A DNA stretch of 25,424 bases from CAJXUU01 sp963975265 (GCA_963975265.1 CAXBGT010000054.1:1-25424), one strand, 5' to 3'; shown: positions 15,414-24,192, counted from the stretch's first letter. Program-made: numbers and translations. Notes: generated by a model from the letters alone, not told the origin.

Positions 15414-16319
15414 ATGAAAAATATCTTATTCTTATTTATTGCTACAGTATTATTATTTTCTTGCAAGGAAGATGTAGTAAAGAATTCTAATGCAGGACCA
15501 TCTGCGGAATATACAGCAGCATTAAATAAGCTCAGCACAGAGCCAGGCAAAGCATCCGCATCTAATTATCTCAACGAAGTGAGGAATTCAATTGCAAATT
15601 CTGATGATGAGGTAAAAACAAAGGATTACCTGATGAAAGGTCTTGCTGTTGCCGAAGAGTATAAAATGGGAGCTACTGCAATTGGGTTTTTAATGCCTTT
15701 GCTTAAAAATTATCCAACATCTCCTCAAAAGGAAGAATATATGGCAAAGCTTGCTTCTGCATTGTCTGATATCGGGAAGAAGATCCCGGGAGACGTTTTA
15801 ATTGATTCTTATTTAAACCAATATCCCAATGGTCAGTATAGAGAATTGTTGACAGAGAAACAGAACGAAAAGTTTGAAAATGTTGATACTTTTATTGTTA
15901 AATTAGCCGAACAGATTTTTGTCAATCCTGATAAATTTGGAATCAATAGATTAAATGCTCAAAAATATGTAGATGCTTGTGAAGCATATGCACTTGGGAA
16001 TAGTGAAAGTGCATTGGCGCCAGAATATTTGTACAGAGCTGCAGAGATGGCTCGTACATTAAAGACTTTCCCTAAAGCACTTAGTATTTATGATTGGATC
16101 CAAGAAAGATATCCTAACTATGAGAAATCGGCAACTACAATGTTCCTCAAAGGATTCATGTTAGAAAATGAATTGAATGATAAAGAATCAGCTAGAAAAG
16201 TATATCAAGAATTTGCCACTAAATATCCAAAAAGTGATCTTCAAGACGATGTGAAATTTTTACTAGATAATATCGATAAGACAGATGAAGAAATCATGAA
16301 GATGATAGAGAAGAAGTAA
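15414..16319 (+). CDS. TPR-repeat lipoprotein
   Basis: A 301-residue predicted lipoprotein. The signal MKNILFLFIATVLLFSC gives the modified cysteine at residue 17. The mature protein is almost wholly helical, with TPR-like helix pairs at about 60-130 and 195-285; the last, ALSIYDWIQERYPNYEKS then ARKVYQEFATKYPKSDLQDDV, has the Y-x-x-F/I-...-YP-x-S signature seen in BamD/YbgF-type outer-membrane assembly proteins. A periplasmic scaffold role is likely but unproven; it is not clearly BamD itself. It has its own promoter (15322-15352). Both flanks hold apparent gene debris, so it looks like a single-gene unit. Confidence 0.82.
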   Translation: MKNILFLFIATVLLFSCKEDVVKNSNAGPSAEYTAALNKLSTEPGKASASNYLNEVRNSIANSDDEVKTKDYLMKGLAVAEEYKMGATAIGFLMPLLKNYPTSPQKEEYMAKLASALSDIGKKIPGDVLIDSYLNQYPNGQYRELLTEKQNEKFENVDTFIVKLAEQIFVNPDKFGINRLNAQKYVDACEAYALGNSESALAPEYLYRAAEMARTLKTFPKALSIYDWIQERYPNYEKSATTMFLKGFMLENELNDKESARKVYQEFATKYPKSDLQDDVKFLLDNIDKTDEEIMKMIEKK

Positions 16320-16610
16320 GTTTTAATTGATAGTTGATAATTTTTACTCTATAATCTTTTGAGTTGGTAATATTTGATCTCATAATGCAACATAGATTAT
16401 CGGATATTAATTACAAAGATTTCGAGATGATATTAGTTGATGATGAGATGACAATAAAGCTGATAAATCCAGCTGAATGCGACTACTAATAGATCTTAGT
16501 AACATGTTTCTTTCTTATCAGATCAGAATGAAGTGTATTGCAGAGTGTCCCACTTAATCCTAGATTAGTTAATCAGCTATAGCAATTGTTGAGTTGCCAA
16601 CTCGATATTT
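16320..16610. other. Intergenic region with a 34-codon frame
   Basis: Between the TPR lipoprotein and the convergent HMG-CoA lyase. The only coding-like item is a plus-strand frame at 16385-16489 (MQHRLSDINYKDFEMILVDD and onwards, ending at TAA TAG). It has no recognised family and no clear start signal. No hairpin-plus-T-tract terminator was found for either flanking gene. Confidence 0.3.
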
Positions 16611-17468
16611 TTAGAGAAATACTTTATTACTAATTGCCAGAGATCTTATGAATGCACTATGGTCTATGCCTGATTCTATCTTATTTTTATCAAAATAGTA
16701 TAAAAGATTCTCTGTAGGCATGTTGCCTGTTAAATCATCTTTTGCCATGGGACAACCTCCATATCCGCTTATAGTAGAATCAAATCTTCGGCAACCACTA
16801 TCATATGCTGCTATGATTTTATCCTCCCAAGCATCTGGCCGTGTGTGTAAGTGGGCTCCAAATTCTACATTAGAGAACGAGGGAATTAAATTGGAGAATA
16901 AATAAGATATTGACCCTGGATTTGCTACGCCAATAGTATCAGATAGAGCCATTATTTTGATGCCAATATCGGCCAGTTGGTCTACCCATTTTTGACATAT
17001 TTCTACATTCCATTCATCTCCATAGGGGTTTCCAAAACCCATACTGATATATATGACTAGTTCTTTATTGGTTTTACCACACAAATCTTGTATTTGCATT
17101 ACCCTTTCAAGGGACTCCTCAATGGTGGCGTTTGTATTTCTTAGTTGAAACGTTTCAGATATAGAAAAAGGATAACCCAAGTATCCTATTTCAGGATATT
17201 TTGAAGCATCATCTGCTCCTCTCATATTCGCAACGATGGCTAATAACTTAGATTCAGTATTGTCAAGATCTAGTTTAGAAAGCACTTCTGCAGTATCTTT
17301 CATCTGAGGTATAGCTTTTGGAGATACGAAACTGCCAAAATCTATAGTATCAAAACCAACCTGTAACAAGCTATTGATATAGTCTGCCTTTAGATCCGTA
17401 TTTATGAAATCATGAATGCCTTGCATAGCATCTCTTGGGCATTCGATTAACTTGAGTTGATCCGACAT
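16611..17468 (-). CDS. Hydroxymethylglutaryl-CoA lyase
   Basis: A cytoplasmic DRE-TIM metallolyase that cleaves 3-hydroxy-3-methylglutaryl-CoA to acetyl-CoA and acetoacetate, the last step of leucine breakdown. The 285-residue protein shows IECPRDAMQG (R12, D13 metal/catalytic), the beta-barrel phrase GFDTIDFGSFVSPKA (38-52), the metal ligands HLH (H206, H208) and the signature SGYGGCPMAKDDLTGNMPTE (234-253) with catalytic C239 and ligand N249. The form ECPRDAMQGI, instead of the VGPRDGLQNE of mitochondrial-type enzymes, is the version I associate with Bacteroidota proteins. No other leucine-degradation gene is nearby. The substrate call is strong but a related 3-hydroxyacyl-CoA lyase activity is possible. 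Confidence 0.91.
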   Translation of the reverse strand: MSDQLKLIECPRDAMQGIHDFINTDLKADYINSLLQVGFDTIDFGSFVSPKAIPQMKDTAEVLSKLDLDNTESKLLAIVANMRGADDASKYPEIGYLGYPFSISETFQLRNTNATIEESLERVMQIQDLCGKTNKELVIYISMGFGNPYGDEWNVEICQKWVDQLADIGIKIMALSDTIGVANPGSISYLFSNLIPSFSNVEFGAHLHTRPDAWEDKIIAAYDSGCRRFDSTISGYGGCPMAKDDLTGNMPTENLLYYFDKNKIESGIDHSAFIRSLAISNKVFL

Positions 17469-17632
17469 TTTTTTGTTAGAATTTGCTGCAAATTAAACCT
17501 TTCAGCGTATTCAGCCAACTAATCGCTAAGAAGGAATAGAAAATGATGCTGATATGACATGTAGGTCATGAATGAATGTGCTAGGATCAAACAATAATCG
17601 TAGATTTGTATTGTATAATAAGAACATTACTT

Positions 17633-17854
17633 ATGAGAAAAGGATACGTGACAATTATTGGGTTTTTATTGTTTCTTGGTGGCTTTTTGTCTATTGTGCT
17701 AAGTCTAGTGGGATTACAGCTTACATTTTTCAGTTGGATTCAATCATTTGGAGCTGGAATTAGTATTGTGATCAAACTAATTATGTTATTTAGTGGATTG
17801 ATAATAATGTACATTTCTAAAATGCCACCAGAAGATGAGGACCTAGAAGGCTAG
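17633..17854 (+). CDS. Small two-helix membrane protein
   Basis: A 73-residue protein from the ATG at 17633 (MRKGYVTIIGFLLFLGG). I prefer this start to an upstream in-frame one at 17606 because it places a basic MRK just before the first membrane segment. There are two transmembrane helices, about 5-28 and 40-61, then a short charged tail PPEDEDLEG that should be cytoplasmic. No family is recognised. Its stop overlaps the last four bases of the convergent MarR gene (17851-17854). Confidence 0.6.
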   Translation: MRKGYVTIIGFLLFLGGFLSIVLSLVGLQLTFFSWIQSFGAGISIVIKLIMLFSGLIIMYISKMPPEDEDLEG

Positions 17855-18300
17855 CGTCTGACTTTATTAAGAAGTTTGTTTAGCATTTTAGCTTCTTCTT
17901 CCTCAATGCCCATTTTATCATAGAATTTAATAATATTTTCATCAATTTTTTTAAGGATGCTGTCGCCTTCAGCTGTAATAAATATTTCAACCTTTCTTCT
18001 ATTAAGGGTTGAAGTCCGTCTTTCAAGGTAACCCAATTTAACAAGTTTGTCAACTAATCTTGTTAAGTCACGACCTTTATCAAGCATTACTTCAATTATT
18101 TGACCGGGTGAAGTAGGTTCTCCTTTTTTGCCTTTTACTATTCTAAGAATATTATAATGTTGATGAAGTAGACCGTTTGCCTTAAAAAAAGGTGCAGCTT
18201 TGTCTCTAAGAAAATTGGCAGTGTACAGTATATTTAAAAATCCTTTTTGTCTTTGGCTTTTAAATTTACTTGGTGTTAAATCATCTTCAAATGATCTCAT
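17851..18300 (-). CDS. MarR family transcriptional regulator
   Basis: A 149-residue DNA-binding protein. A helical dimerisation N-terminus is followed by a winged helix-turn-helix (about 46-112): HQHYNILRIVKG, then TSPGQIIEVMLDKGRDLTRLV as the recognition region, KLGYLERRTS, and the wing RRKVEIFITAEGD ending in the usual T-x-x-G. The C-terminal helices complete the dimer interface. MarR proteins usually repress adjacent or divergent genes in response to small ligands; the divergent B3/B4 gene starts 79 bases away and is the natural candidate target (inference). Its 3' end overlaps the convergent small membrane protein gene by 4 bases. Confidence 0.92.
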   Translation of the reverse strand: MRSFEDDLTPSKFKSQRQKGFLNILYTANFLRDKAAPFFKANGLLHQHYNILRIVKGKKGEPTSPGQIIEVMLDKGRDLTRLVDKLVKLGYLERRTSTLNRRKVEIFITAEGDSILKKIDENIIKFYDKMGIEEEEAKMLNKLLNKVRR

Positions 18301-18331
18301 AGTTTGCGTGTTAGAACCACAATAAAGTTGA

Positions 18332-18339
18332 TACTTTTG
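18332..18339 (+). promoter_or_regulatory. Possible -7 promoter element TACTTTTG
   Basis: An exact TAnnTTTG match 40 bases before the B3/B4-domain gene, in the region shared with the divergent MarR gene. The nearest TTTG (18303-18306) is 25 bases upstream, too far for the normal spacing, so this is half a promoter at best. Confidence 0.3.
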
Positions 18340-18379
18340 ACATTGTTTGAATTTTTTTCTAAATTTTATCCCATAAGCT

Positions 18380-19042
18380 ATGACTTTAACATTTCAGATA
18401 GATGAGAATATTAAAAATATTTTGCCAAATTGCCGAATTGGGGTTGTGTTTTCTGAAGTTTTCTTGGAAGATTCTTCCTTGGAATTGTTATCAAAAATCG
18501 AGAATGTAGAAAGTAAATTCAAGGAGAAATTAATATTATTCACTGAGTCAAAATTAGAAGTAATTGATGAAACACGGAAAGCATACAAAATTTGTGGTAA
18601 AGAACCGAGTCGATACAGACCTTCAGCGGAAGCATTATTAAAGAGAGTAAGACAAGGTAAAGGATTGCATAAAATCAACAATATTGTGGATGCGATAAAT
18701 TTATTATCCATGACTTCGCAGTTCTCAATTGGTGGTTTTGATGTTTCAAAAATCGAAGGAGCTGTTGCACTCGATATTGGGAATGCGAAGACCTACGACG
18801 CAATTGGACGAGGAGAGCTAAATATTGAATTTATGCCGGGTGTAAGAGATGATAAAGGGTTCTTCGGTACACCTACTAGTGATTCTGTGAGAACGATGGT
18901 TACCTCAGATATCGACAATCTAGTTCTTGTCTATTATGATTTTTTTGGGAATAGTAATTTACAAACTGCGCTGCATACTGCCAATGAATTTCTCAAAAAA
19001 TATTGTGAAGGTCGAAACATCGAGACAAAAATCATAGACTAA
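18380..19042 (+). CDS. B3/B4 tRNA-binding domain protein
   Basis: A 220-residue soluble protein consisting of a B3/B4 domain like that of the phenylalanyl-tRNA synthetase beta chain, where it takes part in editing. The diagnostic stretch is GKEPSRYRPSAEALLKRV (73-90), then GLHKINNIVDAINLLSM (95-111), IGGFDVSKIEG (117-127) and the late segment FFGTPTSDSVRTMV (161-174). Free-standing B3/B4 proteins are widespread and may hydrolyse mischarged tRNA or act as stand-alone editing factors; this is not proved. It is divergent from the MarR gene, with 79 bases between the starts, and a hairpin follows its stop. Confidence 0.88.
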   Translation: MTLTFQIDENIKNILPNCRIGVVFSEVFLEDSSLELLSKIENVESKFKEKLILFTESKLEVIDETRKAYKICGKEPSRYRPSAEALLKRVRQGKGLHKINNIVDAINLLSMTSQFSIGGFDVSKIEGAVALDIGNAKTYDAIGRGELNIEFMPGVRDDKGFFGTPTSDSVRTMVTSDIDNLVLVYYDFFGNSNLQTALHTANEFLKKYCEGRNIETKIID

Positions 19043-19070
19043 AACCTAGCTTATAATCTAGATTTTGGTC
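19037..19070. terminator. Probable bidirectional terminator hairpin
   Basis: GACTAAAACCTAG (19037-19049) pairs with CTAGATTTTGGTC (19058-19070) over 13 positions, with one mismatch and one G-U wobble, around an 8-base loop CTTATAAT. It sits exactly between the convergent B3/B4 and metalloprotease-like genes, overlapping the first stop codon. The A/T runs are within the stem and not after it, so strength is uncertain. Confidence 0.5.
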
Positions 19071-19071
19071 C

Positions 19072-19755
19072 TCATAAATACTGTAACTGGGATATATAGT
19101 ATTCATAACTAGCATCAACTATTGGACTACGGAATGAGTCTTCTTGTTCTGCAAGTCTAGCATAATCCTCGATAATAGCTCCCTGTTGCTCAAAATTAAA
19201 ATCAGTAAACTTCTGGTGCTTGATCATACAGGAATACAAGTTTTCTGATCCACCGTAGTCATACTTTTCGCTTGAATTCTGCGCTTTGAGAGCTCTGAAA
19301 ATATACATAGAACCAAATCTTTGATATTGCCAAATATGAACCATCTCATGAATGAATATAGGTTTTGATATACTCCGTCGATAATTGATAGTGTTTAGTG
19401 TTACATAGGCATGTGCCTTTTTTTCTATATATTTCGACATTTGAGTATTCACCCTAACAAAATCTAGTTTTACAGAATTGCCAAAATACTGATATGCGAT
19501 TTCTTTTTCTTCTTTTGAGAGAAACCTATAATCTGACTTGGTTAATGTAATAAAAAACTCATACACCTCTGGCAAAAGGAGCAAGTCAAATACATAAAAA
19601 ACTAAATCGTAGCACCAATCGATTATACTTTTTGATTCCATCTTAAAGATGGATTTTTGAAATGTAAGATGAAGAATAATCCTTCTAATCCTCAAAATAT
19701 AAGACCACCGCAAGTAAGCAACTGATCGTTGTATGATATTCAGGTGAGATTCCAT
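19072..19755 (-). CDS. Putative zinc metalloprotease (HExxH) protein
   Basis: A 227-residue protein counted from the ATG at 19755, which lies one base after the stop of the FtsX-like gene; a TTG at 19764 would overlap that gene. It contains IHEMVHIWQYQRFGSMYIF, with a zincin motif HExxH (H136, E137, H140), and later FNFEQQGAIIEDYARLAEQE (about 187-206). That pairing of a HExxHxWQ helix with a downstream EQQ..I..D helix is seen in small uncharacterised zincin domains, some annotated as Vgr-related or DUF4157-like; here the fold and activity are inference. Two hydrophobic stretches (about 15-30 and 47-62) may attach it to the membrane. A later start at residue 39 (MESKS) is possible. The one-base gap to the permease gene suggests translational coupling. 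Confidence 0.6.
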   Translation of the reverse strand: MESHLNIIQRSVAYLRWSYILRIRRIILHLTFQKSIFKMESKSIIDWCYDLVFYVFDLLLLPEVYEFFITLTKSDYRFLSKEEKEIAYQYFGNSVKLDFVRVNTQMSKYIEKKAHAYVTLNTINYRRSISKPIFIHEMVHIWQYQRFGSMYIFRALKAQNSSEKYDYGGSENLYSCMIKHQKFTDFNFEQQGAIIEDYARLAEQEDSFRSPIVDASYEYYISQLQYL

Positions 19756-19756
19756 C

Positions 19757-21055
19757 CTATTCAAATCTTAATGTCTTAATAGGACTTATACTGGTTACCA
19801 AATAAGTAGGCAGTATTAAGAACATAATCGTAAATAAAAAGCAGAAGAAGTTTATCAAAATGATCGCTTTCCAATTGAATAGAATAGGAGCATAAGATAG
19901 GTAGTAGCTAGCTTCATCTAAAGTAATGAAGTGGGTAGAATATTGAAGATATCCTATGCCAAGTCCAAGAATGTTACCCACAATAATACCTGAGAAAATA
20001 ATATATCCAGCGTTATAAAGGAATATTTTTCTAATCTGCCAATTGGTACTTCCTAGCGCTTTTAATAGACCGATCATATGTGTTCGCTCTAGAATTAATA
20101 TTAGCAATGCAGTTATCATATTAATTACTGCAACTATTACCATTAAATAGAGAAGTAAATTTTCATTGATATCTTGAAGTTTCAGCCATTCGAAAATTGA
20201 AGGAAACTTACTACTTATGGTTTCTGCATATATTCGACCAGGAACTACATCATTGTATAGATATTCATTTATTATGTCAAGGTCTGCAATATCTTCTAGA
20301 AAAACTTCTATTCCTGATATGTCATCTTCATTCCATTGAAGCATATCTTGAGCTTTTCTCATATCGATGATCGCAAACTGTTTATCATACTCTTCGAGCC
20401 CAGTGTTGTAAATCCCCTTTACTATAAATGCTCTGTTTAGCGATTCATTGTTTTTAAGCGTTGTTATTTTTATCCTCTGACCTACTTTTAGTTGCATCTG
20501 CCTAGCAGTAAAACTAGAAACTATGATACCACTGCTTACCTCATTTTTGAGGTCCAAAGCTTCCCCTTCTATGATGAAATTGGGGAGATAATTCCAATCA
20601 AATTTTTCATCAACACCTTTAATTTGAATCGCACCAAAATCTTTTTTTGTTTTAATTATTCCAGCGGTGTACACAAAAGGTTGGACATGTTTCACACCTC
20701 CATTCGTCCTTGTAGTAGTATACCTGCCAGCTAATTCATAGCCAAGAACTTTAACAGGAGTTTGATATTCTAACCATTCAATATCTTCTATGTCAGGAAT
20801 ATAGTCAGCTGTTTTAGAGATCGGAATTTGCTCAAATGACCTATTGACATTTATATCTGTTATATGAATGTGTCCCCAAAAGCCAAAAACTTTAGTAGAA
20901 ATTTCATTTTTAAATCCATTGATGATCATTGTTGTCAAGATCATAATCGTTAAGCTTAACGCAATAGCCGCTATGGCAATTCTTACGATGACCTTGGTAA
21001 AGGATCGAGATCTAGAAAAAGCAATACGTTTGGCTACGAAGTGCGGTAAATTCAT
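19757..21055 (-). CDS. LolC/LolE-type FtsX-like ABC transporter permease
   Basis: An inner-membrane permease of the LolC/E (MacB-like) family, 432 residues, with the standard four helices: about 22-46, a large periplasmic domain (about 47-295), then helices at about 300-322, 346-370 and 396-420. Diagnostic features are the N-terminal RSFTKVIVRIAIAAIALSLT segment, FGFWGHIHITD after helix 1, and the coupling-helix phrase ERTHMIGLLKALGSTNWQI (323-341) that contacts the ATPase. Lol-type systems extract lipoproteins from the inner membrane; the ATPase partner is not in the window. It is followed after one base by the putative zinc metalloprotease gene, so the two are probably an operon. Confidence 0.91.
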   Translation of the reverse strand: MNLPHFVAKRIAFSRSRSFTKVIVRIAIAAIALSLTIMILTTMIINGFKNEISTKVFGFWGHIHITDINVNRSFEQIPISKTADYIPDIEDIEWLEYQTPVKVLGYELAGRYTTTRTNGGVKHVQPFVYTAGIIKTKKDFGAIQIKGVDEKFDWNYLPNFIIEGEALDLKNEVSSGIIVSSFTARQMQLKVGQRIKITTLKNNESLNRAFIVKGIYNTGLEEYDKQFAIIDMRKAQDMLQWNEDDISGIEVFLEDIADLDIINEYLYNDVVPGRIYAETISSKFPSIFEWLKLQDINENLLLYLMVIVAVINMITALLILILERTHMIGLLKALGSTNWQIRKIFLYNAGYIIFSGIIVGNILGLGIGYLQYSTHFITLDEASYYLSYAPILFNWKAIILINFFCFLFTIMFLILPTYLVTSISPIKTLRFE

Positions 21056-21221
21056 TCACAATGATAATGAAAGTTTACTGACTTGACTAGAAGAAATTCA
21101 GATATCAGAACGAGGAGAATCACTGGAACCGAATAATTAATATATTTTTGTTTTTTATTAAAGTCTAGTGCATATGAAGTTTGAATATAGGAAGTTCATG
21201 AAGTAAGAGATTCTATCATTG

Positions 21222-21305
21222 ATGTTGATCTCAATAGCTATTGGGATATGGCTTTTAATATTTGCTTTAAATGCTATAAAGCGCATCAACTTTTTAATAT
21301 TATAG
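21222..21305 (+). CDS. Possible 27-residue single-helix membrane peptide
   Basis: A frame from ATG 21222 reads MLISIAIGIWLLIFALNAIK and a short tail to RINFLIL before TAG. This is one clean transmembrane segment with a basic residue after it. It ends 22 bases before the KdsC-like gene. It could be a real small membrane protein or the tail of a longer gene now broken, since the same frame has a stop nine codons earlier. No start signal distinguishes the two. It lies in the 272-base gap between the permease gene and the KdsC gene, which otherwise holds only a possible -7 element TATTTTTG at 21143-21150. Confidence 0.25.
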   Translation: MLISIAIGIWLLIFALNAIKRINFLIL

Positions 21306-21327
21306 TACTAAACTTAGCCAGAAAGTA

Positions 21328-21831
21328 ATGGATTATTCCAAATTAAGTAAAATAGAGAATTTTATATTTGACGTCGATGGTGTGTTGACCAACTGTCGGA
21401 TGCTAATTACTGAGGAGGGCGAATTCCTCAGAACGATGAATGTTAGAGATGGTGCGGCTATGAAGATGGCGTTGAATGCAGGATTTAGAATTTGCATTAT
21501 TACCAAAGGGAGTTCAATTGGAGTAAAGGATAGATTGATACTTTTAGGAGCGGATCCAGTTTTTGATAAAGTATCGGATAAGCGTATTGCATTGAAAGAT
21601 CTTGAGGAAAATCACAATATTTCGCTTGAGAATAGTTTATATATGGGAGATGATTTAGCTGACTTGGTTGTTTTTGATAAAGTTTTGTTGGCTACCTGTC
21701 CAAGAGATGCTGTACCAGAGGTGATAAAAGCTGCAGAGTTTATATCCCCAAAAGATGGTGGGGATGGTTGCGTTCGAGACATAATCGAGCGAGTACTCCG
21801 AACTCAAGGCAAATGGGGTCCTACTGATTAG
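21328..21831 (+). CDS. KdsC-like 3-deoxy-D-manno-octulosonate 8-phosphate phosphatase
   Basis: A cytoplasmic, capless HAD phosphatase, normally tetrameric, that releases phosphate from KDO-8-phosphate to give KDO for lipopolysaccharide inner-core synthesis. The 167-residue protein has the family length and motifs: FDVDGVLT (D15, D17), IITKGSS (58-64), a lysine in the SDKRIALK segment (83-90), and MGDDLADL (106-113). The NVRDGAAMKMALNAGF phrase (38-53) is typical of KdsC and of the related sugar-nucleotide enzyme HAD domains, and favours KdsC over generic HADs. It starts the plus-strand unit that continues 42 bases later with the GT-C-like gene, so both may serve envelope glycan synthesis. Confidence 0.88.
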   Translation: MDYSKLSKIENFIFDVDGVLTNCRMLITEEGEFLRTMNVRDGAAMKMALNAGFRICIITKGSSIGVKDRLILLGADPVFDKVSDKRIALKDLEENHNISLENSLYMGDDLADLVVFDKVLLATCPRDAVPEVIKAAEFISPKDGGDGCVRDIIERVLRTQGKWGPTD

Positions 21832-21873
21832 AAAGTTCAGTTTATTTGGTCAAAACAGAGAATAATAAATTAA

Positions 21874-24165
21874 ATGACAGATATAAATAATGATAATAGT
21901 TCTTCATGGTACATAAAGTGTTTAGCGGCATTTTTATTGACTTTCGCTGCATTCTTTGTGCAGTATCCACATCATGTTTTGAATCCTAATAATCAGGTTT
22001 TTCATGGCCATGGAGATTTGGTCGTGACTCATGCAGATCTTATGTATCATGTCAAATATGATACAGATGGTATGTTTAACGGTATGAATTACCCTGATGG
22101 TGACTATATTTTCATGACTGATGCCAATGGATCTTTTGCTCAGGTTTTTAGATTGATCAATAACCACATTTATAATATCGAAGGTGTCCTTCCTGGGTTG
22201 ACTATGAGCATTATTTACTTATTCTTGGGTTTTTGTGGGATGTTTCTTTTCATCATCATGCGGACGATGGATGTTTCGACATGGCTCGCTTTGATCTTGG
22301 CACCCTTGATTACTCTTTTATCGCCTCAAATGGCAAGATTTGTAGCCCATCTAAGTTTGTCTTTTCCCTTTGTTATACCTATGGTTATGCTTTGGACTTT
22401 GAGAAAATATCATATTCCGAAGATCGAACTTTGGGATTTGGTCTTTTTCTTTGTTACCTTTTTCTTCTTTATGAATAATGCCTATATCGGTTTCATCATG
22501 TGTATGTTTGCTGGGGTGATCGGCTTCGTACTGTTCATGACTGGACTGAAGAGTGGCAAACATAGAAAGGCTGCTTTGATTATGATGATATCGCCAGTAG
22601 TGATAACAATAATTGTCTATCTCATTCTAAAAATAACAGACCCTTACAACGATAGAATAGAAGAACAATGGGGCTTTTTCTACTACCATACACATTACCA
22701 TAGCTTCTTTTATCCTAGATACTCGCTTATGGCTGGTTTTATGGGCAAGAATATGATAAATGATTATAGATCGATAGAGTGGTGCAATAATTTGGGTTTA
22801 GTGCCACTAGGTTTGGTAGCATCATATATATCTTATGAATGCTTAAGATTAATAAAATATAAAACTTGGAAACCTCTACTTTCTAAGAGCACAATGATGA
22901 CTGTTTTTCTTATCGCATCCTTTTTGATGGTATTATTTGCTGCGAACACAAGTATCTTCCCCATCAAAGATATGATAGAGTCGTATATAGATATTCTACT
23001 GATGTTTAAATCAACTGGTAGATTTTCTTGGCCATTTTATTTTGTAATAGGTGTACTTTCTGTGAGAATTTTACAAGCTTGGATCAATAAGTTGGATATG
23101 AGAAACACCTCATATAAGTGGATTTTATTAGTCCCTTTATTATTGTTTTATGGGTACGAGGTAAACTATTATTTGGGGCAAGTATTCAAGAATTTAGATG
23201 CGAAGAACTATCTAACACCACCTCAATCAGATGAGACATTAGCCATATTTAAGGAAGCAGGTATAAATCAAGACAATTATCAAGCTATGATTGCGGCACC
23301 ACTCTTGGTAGGGTGGAATGAGAAGATCCTCATGAAGGTGCATAATAGAACTGAAAAGGGAGCCTTGTCGGTGATGTCTCTTACAGGAATACCTATGATT
23401 AATGGTAGACTAAGTAGAAATTCTACCTCTAAGACGCTACAGGCTACCCAAATGTCTTCTCATCCACTAATTAAAAAAGAAGTCCTTGACCTATTACCAA
23501 ATGATAAACCTATCCTAATTATACAAGGAATAGGAGCATATGACTGGCTATCATTTGGAGAAAGATCTCTTATTGATAATGCTGAAGAAGTTTTCAGAAC
23601 AAAGAAGTTTATTGGCTATAAGATAAGCATAGAAAAAATCAAAGAACTGCATGGAAGTAATGTGAAATATGCCCTTGATTATGCCGCTAACTCTGATTCT
23701 ATTCCATATAAATTTGTCACAAGATATAGTTACGATGAAAATGAGACTGTAAAGTCATTGTTTGGACAAGGTGCTCTTCAATTAGGTAAAGAAGATTATC
23801 CTATCCTTGATATTGAACAGGATTTTGAAAAGGACACGACCAAGCTTAAATTATCTCTCTGGACTGATATCACTGCAAAAAAATATGGAATGCCTGAGTA
23901 TCATATAAAGGTGTATAAGGATGACAAACTTATCTATAAATCTGTTTTTATTTCTAGAGAATTTAAAGATATTTACAATGATTGGGTACGTGCTTATCAT
24001 GTATTCTATGTGCCAAAAGGCACGGTAAAAATTAAGGTTGTAACTAAAAACAATCAACCATATTGGATCGATGAACTACAACTCATTGATGTCGGAAAAG
24101 GAAATTCATTAGTTAAATATGAAGATGGAACTATTTTACTTGATAATTATCAAGTAGGTGAGTAA
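21874..24165 (+). CDS. GT-C-like multi-pass membrane protein, possible glycosyltransferase
   Basis: A 763-residue integral membrane protein. About 10 to 12 hydrophobic helices lie between residues 14 and 432, followed by a soluble region of about 330 residues. The first external loop carries GHGDLVVTHADL (45-56), whose acidic residues sit where GT-C glycosyltransferases keep their metal/catalytic acids. The phrase FKSTGRFSWPFYF (378-390) before a helix resembles the R-x-x-W/P region of membrane proteins in the PMT/DUF6311-like groups. The C-terminal portion includes a beta-rich segment (about 640-755) like a galactose-binding or carbohydrate-binding fold. Lipid-linked sugar transfer to an exported target would fit the KdsC neighbour, but the family assignment and activity are inferred from shape and motifs only. 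Confidence 0.6.
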   Translation: MTDINNDNSSSWYIKCLAAFLLTFAAFFVQYPHHVLNPNNQVFHGHGDLVVTHADLMYHVKYDTDGMFNGMNYPDGDYIFMTDANGSFAQVFRLINNHIYNIEGVLPGLTMSIIYLFLGFCGMFLFIIMRTMDVSTWLALILAPLITLLSPQMARFVAHLSLSFPFVIPMVMLWTLRKYHIPKIELWDLVFFFVTFFFFMNNAYIGFIMCMFAGVIGFVLFMTGLKSGKHRKAALIMMISPVVITIIVYLILKITDPYNDRIEEQWGFFYYHTHYHSFFYPRYSLMAGFMGKNMINDYRSIEWCNNLGLVPLGLVASYISYECLRLIKYKTWKPLLSKSTMMTVFLIASFLMVLFAANTSIFPIKDMIESYIDILLMFKSTGRFSWPFYFVIGVLSVRILQAWINKLDMRNTSYKWILLVPLLLFYGYEVNYYLGQVFKNLDAKNYLTPPQSDETLAIFKEAGINQDNYQAMIAAPLLVGWNEKILMKVHNRTEKGALSVMSLTGIPMINGRLSRNSTSKTLQATQMSSHPLIKKEVLDLLPNDKPILIIQGIGAYDWLSFGERSLIDNAEEVFRTKKFIGYKISIEKIKELHGSNVKYALDYAANSDSIPYKFVTRYSYDENETVKSLFGQGALQLGKEDYPILDIEQDFEKDTTKLKLSLWTDITAKKYGMPEYHIKVYKDDKLIYKSVFISREFKDIYNDWVRAYHVFYVPKGTVKIKVVTKNNQPYWIDELQLIDVGKGNSLVKYEDGTILLDNYQVGE

Positions 24166-24192
24166 CTCTTGTTTTTAATCATCAATATCTGC

